Shown one piece after another: positions 13,501-25,500 of a DNA stretch of 64,000 nt. The notes under the pieces are model-generated. The model made no database searches, was not told where the DNA came from, and saw nothing but the letters and a program-made list of their open reading frames with translations. Source of the stretch: Odontocerum albicorne (Eukaryota; Arthropoda; Insecta; Trichoptera; Odontoceridae); the NCBI GenBank assembly GCA_949825065.1, contig OX463848.1, forward strand, positions 30,323,549 to 30,387,548, in the 5' to 3' direction. Numbering within the stretch: the stretch's first letter is position 1; every line of letters starts with the position of its first letter. The position numbers and the translations under genes were made by a program.

Positions 13501-16500
13501 TAAATTTGATTGTATTATTGTCCTTTGTCAAATCTGTTTTTTTTTAATATTATTTCTATGGGATATTTTTCTCTCTTTATGAGTTGGCCTTTTACAAGAA
13601 AGTAAGTAATCAACTGGTAAATGCGAGAAATATCTATATGTAACATTCTTTAACTGTCAGCTTTGGATTCTGTTTTACTGTTCACAACTTAAATGATTTA
13701 TTTTGTTAATATAGGCATTTAACTTCCCCTTGGTTGAAAGTAATTGAGGCATGCTTAGTTGCTGCTGCGAGCGCTACTACTGGCTTTATTATGATGTTCC
13801 TTCTTAATGATTGCCGACCGTTAGGACAAGATCCAACTAAATATCCATTGCAGGTAATAGTAATGTATTCAATGACATATTTTGATTTATTATTTAACAT
13901 TGTGTATTGATGGATTTATCAGTAAATCATTGAATTGATCTTTGTTATTTATGTTTATCAAAATAATGTTTTGTAATATTTTTAAAGTTAGTCAAAAAAT
14001 TATCTTTCTTGTTTTAAATTTTAGATGTTCTGTGGCGACGGAGAATACAATGCAGTAGCAGCTATTTGGTTTCAAACTCCTGAGGCATCAGTGCGTTCTC
14101 TTTTGCATGATCCTCCAGGGTCTCATACAATGATATCGCTCTTAGTGTTTGTCATATGTTACTTCCTATTGTCTTGTTGGACCTTTGGACTGTCCGTGTC
14201 CAGTGGATTGTTTATACCAAATCTGCTGACTGGTGCTGCTTGGGGGAGACTTTTTGCTATAGCATTGCAGTATGTGATACCATCTATGGTGAGCTATTTC
14301 CACTCATTTTTTTCTACTAACTGAGATAGAACTACTGTATGTTTTCATAATACATACAATCAGGCCATTTTCTTGTTAAAGTAGGCAGAGAGGACGGAGC
14401 CCTATATTTTTCTATCTTGACTTACATTCTTTGCCTCTTCTATAGGGTCTTTCAAATTTGGTGGTTACCCAAGAATTTAAAAAAATGCTTTATTTGAAAG
14501 ACCCTATTCATACAACTCCTGCGATTTCTCTGACTTAACATTGTTATCTTCCAAAATATCATTAATTTGTTCCAACCATACTTCTTTGACCATACCTTAT
14601 TTTTTTCATTTCTTGCACTTATTTTATGTTATTCGACGTTTAATACATAATAAAACGATTTTTATAACTAATTACAAAAATTAACCTAGCAGATTTTGCA
14701 TGTATGTCCCACGGACCGCATTGATGACCTAAAATTTTCCAAGGGCCACACAATATAAATAAGAATAATTGCAAATTTTGTTTCAATATTTTTTTCGATA
14801 TCTGACTTTACAACGAAATTTTCATATTTATTGATTTTTTTGTGTTTAATTTGAATGCAGAAGGTACACAGAAACTGTTTAATCAGTGTAAATCTGAAAA
14901 AAAAAAAAAAACAACACTACAACTAGATATGAAGAGGAAACATGTATTGAACCAACAACAAAATGTATTTGTGTGGTAATATAATGACTGAATTCTAAGT
15001 TATTAATTTGTAAATGTATTATTTGTATGGTAATAAAATACATAAAATAGAGGATTATTAAATAAGAACCGTTTTGAGTTCTGATAACACTTAATTGTTT
15101 TATTATATAGAGGACTGTTAAATAAGAACCGTTTGAGTTCTGATTACACTTTATTGATTTTTTACATAGAAGACTATTGAATAAGAACCGTTTTGAGTTT
15201 TGACTACACTTCATTGTTATTTTATAAAGAGGACTTAAACAAGGACCGTTTTGAGTTCGGATTACACTTCATTGTTCTTTTATATAGAGGATTGTTAAAT
15301 AAGGACTTTGAGTTTTGACTACATTTAACATGTGATAAAATTCGATTTATAAATGAAAAAAGCTTTGGTATTTGGACTATACTTAATAGTTACATATAAC
15401 GAGATTACATTAATTATTTTAGAGATAAAGAATCTCTTGATTCAATTACAATAGTCTTGACCTGATAAGTAGTACAGTGGAACCTCTCATAACGAGCAGC
15501 TCTCATAACGAGTAATTCGCATAACGAGCTAAACAGATTGTGAAAAAAATGCTCCCTTAACGAGCGACATTTCGCATAACGAGTGACACAGAAAGTCCCA
15601 TCTTCACGTCACTCACTTGTGAGCCGGGACTTCCGCGCCAGTGCGTCAGTCTCTGGTTAGCACTCGTTCCGCTAGCACGTTAGTGTCACATGTGATCACA
15701 CATTTTTCCAAACTTGTGTTCAGACATTATTTGTAATTTTTTTTGTGCAAGTTTAATAACCCTTGCAAAAATGTCCCTGAAGAAAAAACCACAAGAAGAC
15801 AGCCATAAGAGAATAACTGTAGAAATGAAACGTAAAATCATTGAAAAGCGAGAACGAGGTGTGAGCGTGGCTGATCTAGCGCGCACATACAATCGGTCTA
15901 CATCAACGATTTGCTCTATTCTCAAGAACAAGGACAAAATTAAGAAGATAGATGCTTCAAAGGGAGTGTCAAGAATGTCTACGAAACGGTTACTTATTCT
16001 TGATGATGTTGAAAGGTTGCTTCTCATATGGATAAACGAAAAGTAATTGCAAGGCGATACTATTAACGAAAACATCATTTGTGAGAAGGCGAAAGTTATT
16101 TTAGCCGACCTCGTTAAGAAGACGCCAGGATCATCAACTGCCGAAAAAGAAGGACAATTTAAGGGAAGTCATGGATGGTTCGAGAAATTTAAGAGAAGAA
16201 CCGGCATCCACAGCGTTGTGAGGCATGGTGAAGCAGCAAACTCTGACACAAAGGCAGCAGAGAACTTCATCAGCAACTATAAGAAGCTCGTAGATTCTGA
16301 GGGTTACCGGATTTTACTTCTAGTAAAAAATAATTAATTATTTGTCATAAATTCATAAATAAAAAACTAGTTATTTCGATTTTTTTATTGTTTTTTGCAA
16401 ATCGAAATCGCATTCCGGGTTGTTACGCTCCTTAACAATTAATAAGTATGTAATTTTATTTGAATAAACGTTCAAAATAAAAAAAAATGAGTATTTTTTT

Positions 16501-19500
16501 CGGCATAGAACGCATTATCGTATTTTACATTGATTTATATGGGAAAAATTGTTTGGTATAACGAGTGTTTCACATAACGAGTAAGATTCTGGAACGAATT
16601 ATTCTCGTTATGAGAGGTTCCACTGTACAAGTGTTTTCTGTGTAAGGGATATTTCGGACAGAACTAACATGACCTTATCAAGCCAGGTCAAAATTAATAT
16701 GTGTCACTACACTCTTCCGATCAAAGAGTATATATCATATATTTTTATTTAGACTTAAATTGAAAATTTCCATTTCTCATAAAATGGATAGATTTTTTAC
16801 TTGCATGCATTCAATAATTACCGTCCGCGTTTTACACACATATTTGAATATACATTTTATGTCATCATCACAGGATTTTACATTTATGTTTTGATTCTAC
16901 CATTTTCATTTACATATTCCTTTTTATTTTTATTACATTATTTCTTTACTCTTGAAGGCCAATATTGTCAACATTGAAATTGAAAAAATGTCCTTTTCGT
17001 AGGAATATCACCTAAAAAATAATTAACGAGTTTAACAGTGTTCCTTGTAGTCATCTTGAGGCTGGAACTGTTTATGTTATATTTGGACAAAACAAATTAT
17101 ATACATCGTTATATTTTTAATTTAATTTTGAATAGGAAAATCAAAAACAATGGCCGACTCTTTCGTGTTGCATTTTTAAATCTTTATACCAAGCATTTTT
17201 AAATGTTAAAAAATGCTTGGTATAGAGGTCCCTCGGTTGAAGGACCTAGTACTAGGTGAATAATTGTTTTTGACATAAGTGCAGAATTTACAACTACGTA
17301 ACCACACTAATTGAGGGATTGTTGTACTATGGTTTCCATTAAATGTTTTTTTATTTTTTGTCTTAGAAAACTTTGCACCCTGGAAAGTATGCTTTAATTG
17401 GTGCTGCAGCTCAGCTTGGTGGAGTAGTTCGAATGACAATATCATTGACTGTCATCATTCTGGAGACTACTGGAAATATTTCGAATGCTTTTCCTATTAT
17501 TGTCACGGTTATGGCTGCTAAGTGGACTGGTGATTTCTTTAACGAGGTTAGTATATTATATCTCCCATTTCATTAGTTCTAGAATATTGTTCAGAAATGT
17601 AAGTGAATATTTTTAATGCTGCTGGGTTCTATCATTGTATTATATATATAATATATAATTTTTTTTTCTTCATCTTCATCCCCATATCCCCATGTCAGGG
17701 CCTCATTACTTGCACAAGGCCCTGCCCTGCACCATCTCAGTTATTGTCTTCTAATGTAAACCCAACCTGTCTTCACACAGTTTATCTTTTACAAGCTTTC
17801 TCCAGATATGTCTGGAGTAACCCATAGAACATCTTCCTTCTGAAATCATCAAAAGAATCTTCATTGGCAAAAGTTTATCTTGAATTTGAAGCACATTATT
17901 TGTGATCTCTCAGTATGCAATAAATTAATTAAAAAAGAAAATTCGAACTGCACAAAGAACAAAAAAGAGAACGTTTTTACATCCATTATAAGACCAACAT
18001 GCTTTCACATAGCTATTTTATCTAGATTTCGCTGGTGTGTCTGACGAAACTATCCTATTAGAGTCTCAAAATAAAATGTTTGTCTCCATCTAGAATATGT
18101 GATCAAGACAGTTGTTATCTTTCAACATAACACATCGATCAACTAGTCCCGGGATTAACCACTAAAACAACATTTGTTTTCCAAAATTCTTCTTTATTCA
18201 TCAACATAGTCTCCTTCAAGAGCGATACATTTATTCCTACGCTTTCCTAAATTTTCTATGCCAGCCGTGTAGAACGATTTATCTTTGGTTTCAAAATAGG
18301 CGTTAGTTTCGGCAATCACTTCTTCATTGGAGCCAAATCTCCCTGGAGCATCTTTTTGAGGTCTGCGAACAGCCAATAGTCGCTGGGGGCCAAATCTGGA
18401 GAATACGGTAGGTGCGGAAGCAATTCGAAGTTCAATTCATGGAATTTGGCCATCGTTACCATCGACTTGTGACACGGTGCATTGTCCTGATGAAAGAGAA
18501 CTTTTTTCTTCTTCATATGGACCTGTTTTTTTGCAATTTCTGCCTTCAAATGCTCCAATAACGCTATTTAATATTCGCTATTGATGGGTTTTCCCTTTTC
18601 AAGGTGATCAATGAATATTATACCATGCGCATCCCAAAATACGGAGGCCATAACCTTCCTGGCCGACTGTTGAGTTTTTGGTCGCTTCAGACGACTTTCA
18701 CCGGCTGCTCTCCACTCAGCTGACTGCCGATTTGATTCCGGAGTATAGTGGTGGATCCAAGTTTCATCCATTGTCACATACCGACGCAAAAACTCCTGTT
18801 TATTTAGCGTAACCAACGCCAAACAGCGCTCTGAATCATCAATGCGTTGTTGTTTCCGTTCCATTGTGAGCAAACGCCGCACCCATTTCGAACAACGCTT
18901 TTTCATAAACAAATGTTCATGCAAAATAGTATAAACACTACCAAATGATATCTTCAGGATGTCAGCTATCTCACACAACTTTACTTTGCGATTTTCTATC
19001 ACGATTTTGAGGGTTATTTTTATGTTTTCTGGTGTAACAGCCTCATTTGGACGACCAGAGTGTTCAACATCATTTGTGTCTGTACGACCGCATTTGATAC
19101 CACCGACAAATGGTTGTTTTCGATGGAGCAGAGCCCGGATAACACTTTTCAAGCCATCGCTGGTATTTTTTCCCATTAAAAAGCAATGTTTTATCAACAC
19201 ACGAAATTCGATTTTTTCCATTGTTTTGAAAATAGCAAAAGTAGCGTCACTAAAACCACTGTAATTCAATGACACAATGTCGGAATGTCATGAAAGTTTG
19301 ACACATAACTTCTAAAGGTTGGGTTAGGTTAGGTTAGGTTGTCATTAGCGAATGTCATGAAAGTTTGACACGTAACTTCTAAAGGTTGGTACTAACTGAG
19401 AATGGTATGGATTTGTTATTAGAGGCGCAATCTGTTGGTTATTCCTGGGACTTATTGATCGATGTGTTAAATACCAGTGGTTTCACTATGAAGGAACCTA

Positions 19501-22500
19501 TGTAAAAATAATATTTCAAACTAAATTCGTTTATTATTTATAGTTAACACCGTGGAGGTTTAAAGACATATCAATTGATTTAACTAAAAAAATCCTATAT
19601 TGATCAATACTTATAAATACAGCACATTTTATTTAAAAAAAATATAACATACTGTCTAACAAAATTCATAAAACCAACTTTTTAAACTAATTTCAATCTC
19701 TGAAAACTTTTATCTAATGGTAAAGACAGGACTGAAGTACTTAGTAATATAAACTTCAATGTGCTGATTGCAATCATTTCTATACAGGAAAGACATAAAG
19801 GTCCTTTGAAAAAAGACCCCATGAACACAAATCTAACAAATTATTCTGAAATGGCTAGTTTGTTACTGAGAAAATCACATATCTTCTTATGAATGATACA
19901 AAATTCTTGCATATCAATAATTACAGAAATAAATTAGATTAGAGGCCCTGGAAACATCAAAGTCAGTGCATTGGGATTAACCCATGGTCAACACATACGT
20001 TCCCAAGGTATGTGTTAACCATGGGTTTTTGTTAAATATATTGTTAGAAGTCCGAATTTTTACCATTAGCCTTTTAATACCATCCCAAGCATAATTCAAT
20101 CTTGTAGTGAAAAATAAAAATATTGTTTTAGAATGTAAACTCATATATATTTACAATTTAAAATAGAATAAACCGCATTCAAGTGAATTAGCGTAAATGG
20201 AGTAATGACTATGGTATATTGCTTCATATAAAGAGTTTTGTTAAAAGCTGGAGGTATGTGAAAAATTATTTCAGTCCAAATAGCTATGAGACACAATATA
20301 CTTTAGCTGTATGTCTATACAAATGCTACATACATATTTTTAATTTCGTAATAAAGGCAGCATTATTAGTCATAACTTTAGAGGTGACATAATTCTATAG
20401 TGAGATGTCAGAACATCAGTTCTTTCGGTGTTTTTAATAATTTTCTAATATGTTTTGTTGAAGGGTATTTACGATATTCACATTCAATTAGCGGGAGTTC
20501 CACTCCTGCCTTGGGAGCCACCACCATTGGCTCATAATATTTATGCATCTGAAGTCATGAGCCAGCCAATTGTATCATTCAAAACTGTTGAAAATGTTGG
20601 CCATATTGTCGAGGTACTGAAACTTGTCAGTTTCAATGGATTTCCAATTGTTGACCCTCCTCTTACTGATCAGGTAAGTTATACTTCTTTATAATCAATA
20701 AAAATAGTGAAAGTATGAGCATTGTGTTACAATTTTGTTGTTAACATCATGGGAGGTTTATTGTCATGTCATCTCTTCAAACAGACAAGAAAGACGTTAA
20801 AGAGGCCTTAAGTGAACCCATCTTTTTAAAAAATTAATTATGAATGTGAGTGGTTATTGCCAGGTATCATTGCTGGTAAAAACTATTTATAATAAATAAA
20901 TATATTTTACTTTAAATATTAATTGTTATTTAAATTTACAAACCATTTTAAATTTGCAAAAAATCTTGATATTTATATTTACAAAAAGCAATTTCAACTG
21001 CCATAGTAAAATTTTTAGGAAAAATAATATTTTTTTGGGAAATAATCTTATTTCAAGACTAAATAACTACAATATACCAGTAATTAAAAAAATATGTAAA
21101 TTTTCTTCTCAAAACAACATCAATTTGGCAATCTCCATGACCTAGCTTGTAAGATGCTTGTCTTCCAACCTAGGGATTGCAGATTCAATTCCTGCTGATA
21201 CTCAATTTTATTAAAAATGGTTCCAATCTGTTGGTCTGGCCTCTAACATCTTACGGGATCGTTAAAAAAGATTGCTAATAAACTCGCCAGGTGGTACTGT
21301 ATACAACAAAAGTTTCATCAATTAATTATATCTTATACAAATGCATGCCTTCCAACCTATAGGGCTCAACTCCTACTGGTACCCGAAAAAAATAAGATTA
21401 AAAGGGTCGCAGTCTGGTTAAAGAGTTTGTCTGATAACATTACTCACGTGTACGTGTATCTTCATGTATAGTAGTAATGCCAACACGTGCGATGACAAAC
21501 TGCAAGTTCTATGCATACTCGTACTTTGACCATCGAACATCGACCAAAGGTTTGATTATTGGGGCCAAAGACAGTATTGTTTCCCAACCACGCTTGTCAA
21601 TATGCCCTTATCAACAAATCAATATGAATGAATGAAAAATTAGAAATCATATATTCAGTTTTAATTTAAGATATTACAAAAACATTTAATAAATTTGTTT
21701 GTTAGCAATATTACAAATGTGTACTGTATTTCAATTGGATGTTTATTTTATATATTTATTAATTCTTTGTAGCATGAGGTAACTTCATACCAGCGGTTCC
21801 GTGGTCTCATACTGAGATCCCAACTAATTGTGCTTTTGCAGCAGAAAATCTTTAACGAAGCTCCTTCTTCTTGGGGAGATTATTTCAAAGTGAATATTGA
21901 TATGTTTAGACATGAATATCCAAGATTCCCCACCATTGATCAGGTAAATTTATTTCTATCTTAAAGCTGGGCTTTGATTGGACTCGCTGTTTTGAAAGTT
22001 CCTAATGTTAAAATACAAAAGTTTTTTTATTTAAAAGAAAAAAGAAGTTAGTGAAACTAAACATAAATTTGGTGTTAATGGACTTTATTTCTGAAAAACA
22101 GAAGTTTTAAGAGTTGGAATTGTACCGGACAGGTACAAAGACTGTATGATAGGTTGTTGGTTGCTGCACAATGCTCGAAGAATTCAGCTCGCGGTTGAAA
22201 TCGTCAATCACCAAAATATTAATTGGTGGCGAAATATTCTTTCGCCGCTACGCCACTGTCTGGGGCGGGGCATGTAAACTGCTCGGGGCGGGGCTTGTCG
22301 TGGATATCCAAGATGGCTGCTCGGAGCTGTTCCAGTGGTGTAACGATGACGAGGGTTCCGGAGAAGCGAAGATGGTCTTGGAGAGATTCCTCTGTAGAAG
22401 ATCGGAGAAGGTCAGACGAAGTGAAACACAGTTGTAGATTGGTAGAGAAGTATAATTAGCTAATTTTTGGGCATCTATATTAACGCCAAGTCGGTCACAG

Positions 22501-25500
22501 TCAGCGCCCGTTACCCGCAAAGTACAACCACTTTCGGGGCTCGGGGGGCCGCTTAGACCGACTGACTTTTGCCCTAGTCTCGATGGCTCGGCGACAGCAC
22601 ATTTTTCTGCGCGGTCGCGAGCTCATTCGGATTCAAAGTAACATAAATATTTTAGATATTATTATAACACAATACATATTTCCATAACATAGATTTATAA
22701 GAACATACAAGAATTTACATGGAAATATAAGGATTTACATACACGCATTTTACCTTTTATAGAATTACATGAGTTATAATAAAGAGTTCATACACAGTTC
22801 AATATACAGATATTAAGGTGAATTTGCCTCCAGATCTACACACAACATTGTCCATCTCATCATACCACATACACACACAAGGGTGACGGCACTCGTCCGA
22901 TACAGGAATGTTTTACATATAATATAGAAAATTAGAAAACTGGATCATATTTATTTAATTTTCAACTAAATAATTGTTAATTTAATAAATAACTCCATAA
23001 ATTGTTAATTATTGACTTATTCCCTGTTAAGTTAAAACTTTTATGGAAAGAAGTGTCAAAATTTAGATGTTATTTTAATGACCGACTGTTTCATTGCACA
23101 AACTAATTTTCCGTGTAATCAAATGTTAACTCGAAATGAGAATTAGGAAAATCATATTCTGCACATCTGCATGCAATGTTCTGTTTTTTTTCTTTTCTTT
23201 TTGTGTGTTGTTTCTATGTAAAAAAAAAGGGATTACAAATTTGGGAATATTGATGGACTTCACATCCCTTGCCCATAATTAATTATTTTTTCATAAGGAC
23301 TTTTATTATCTTTGATTAAATATTACTACTTAAGTTTAATTAACAGTGTTACTTGTAGGTGAACATCAAAAAAATATTATAGTCAATTTCACAGTTATGT
23401 ACACACAAAAAAAAACAACCAGTCACTCCAATTTCTCTTTCAATTGATGCTAGACAGCTACAAAGCACTAGGCAAACTATCTCCTGTCAAATTTGTATTA
23501 TAATTTCACTACACGATCTGGCAGGGACTTATTACTGAATAGGTTAAACTGGATAAGGACATTTTTTATCTCCATCTAATATTGAACCCAAAAGTTCCGG
23601 GTGGAAGACAAGTGTCCCACTACTAGACCACGGAGATTATCAAACAAGCTCAAAAATGTCCACGGTCAGTAACTTGTTAAGAAAATTCATATAATTTCAC
23701 ATTCATTTAATCTTAACTCTTTCACTGCTGAGATAATTTCCATGAGAGCCGATGAGTGCGGAATAGAGTTGCAGCCCGTAATATTTTCACGGAAGTAAAA
23801 CAAATTTTACATTTAAGAAAATATATATTCATAAATATAGAATTTGTTTATATATATATCATTTATACATCGTCCCCTTTTACACCGGTTCAAAAATTCG
23901 TTCGACGAATCAGAGAAGGCCATGCTGTAAAGGTGGGGTTACACATGTAAAAAATATTCTCAAATAAATTAAAAATTTTCAAGCAAATATTTTTTTGTCC
24001 TTTTTCAAATGTGTTTATTTTTATGTTATTTTTATTTTGTCCATTGGTAATTCGGCGCAAAATGAGATACCCAGTCTTTTTTTATTTTTATCAAACGTAC
24101 TTGAGTGACTTTTTTGTGTGATAAGAGTGATGTCGGTATTTTTACGCATACCGTAATGGTATTGAATGGAGGTTTTTATGACATTTTTCGAACAACATTA
24201 TATTACAAAAAAAAAACAATATTTTATAAAAACTAACAGAAAAATATACTTACTAATTAGGTGTACACAATAATTTTTTTAAAATAATTTAATATTTGTG
24301 GTAAAGTTGGAAACAAGGATCCAAACAAAGACGAGGTTGTGTGGGGCAATCTGGACAAAAGAATAACGAAGCATTTCTTTTCTTAGCTGTATCCCAGCAT
24401 TGCCTACATCTGCGTCATTTGATTTTATTATCAGTGTCTTTTTCACAAAACTTCGGCAGATGTATCTTGATTTTTGATTGTACTGTTTGTCTCGGAATTG
24501 ATGATGGAGGTGGACCTAGTAATTTTTTTATTATAAATAGCCTGAAATCATACAACGGCATTTTCTGTGAATTGTCTGCATTGTATAAATGCCAAGAATT
24601 CAATAACATCGTCTGGAATAGATGAATGGCCAACTTTTTGTACCAACGTAATGTTTTCCTTTTGCATGGGTAGTAAGCTTACATCTGGTCATGATAGTCT
24701 ATACCACCCATATGATTGTTGTAATTTATTACCATATTTGGTTTGGTGACCACTTGACCATGTCGGTTTTTACTATCAGACAGGTCCCCATCGAATTCAG
24801 AAGAAATCATAAAGACTTCTCGGCGGTCTTTCCATTTGGTAACACATATACCATTTTCTGTGTACTGACTCACACTTTCTCCTTTTTTTAGTTTTTTATT
24901 TATAACATCGATCGGGTTTTCTTTTCTATTTGCTCATAGTGTTCCTGTGACATATGTGTTTTGGTTCAATAAATTTTTTGTAAGAGGAACGCTATTATAG
25001 AAATTATCCATGTAAACTGAATATCCGGCTCCCGTCTTCCCCTCTAGCAATTTCTGAACGACTTTATTAGTGTGGCCTTTGCCACCTAACTCTTCATCTG
25101 ATGATCCACCATATACAATTATTTTTACGGCCAATCCACTTGATTCCCCTAACATGTAAAGTTTTATACCATACTTGGCCTTTTTGCCTTTTATATATTG
25201 GCGAAAAATCAATCGGCCTCTCCAAAGAACTAATGATTCATCTATCGATAGTTGTCTGTGTGGATCATAAATTACTTCCATCCTTCCATTGAAAAAATCA
25301 ATCAATGCCCTGACTTTTGCCAAGCTCGACAGATCTTCTTCATTATTGTTAAAATGAAGTGCCCGTAAGATGAGTAAAAATCTATCTCTTGACATAAATT
25401 GTGAAAATGCCGGTAAATTGAATAGGTAGTCCGTATTCCAGTAGTCACTCAACCGGTTCAAACGTATTGTTCCGGTGTGTAGTAGTAAACCCAGCCCCAC

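Larger units (their letters stand above)
18130..19467 (-). mobile_element. Full-length but mutated mariner
   Basis: Inverted ends share ACACATCGATCAA followed by a TAGTCCCGGGATTAAC-like block and are flanked by TA (18128-18129, 19468-19469). The transposase lies on the minus strand. The 5' leader contains a duplicated 39-bp block separated by TTAGG repeats (19284-19388). Confidence 0.88.

Noticed and set aside
14879..15214. 111-codon minus-strand frame
   Set aside because: It runs through the 59-bp minisatellite and just reflects the repeat period.
15048..15330. CRISPR-like repeat array
   Set aside because: The whole unit repeats, with no unique spacers, and the context is eukaryotic.
19321..19340. 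Chromosome-fusion telomere scar
   Set aside because: Only four TTAGG units, enclosed within a mariner with intact ends, so a fusion is not needed to explain it.
22171..22520. Overlapping 78-90 codon frames
   Set aside because: They lie inside a GC-rich solo LTR and differ in frame; the related copy at 47186-47986 does not conserve them.
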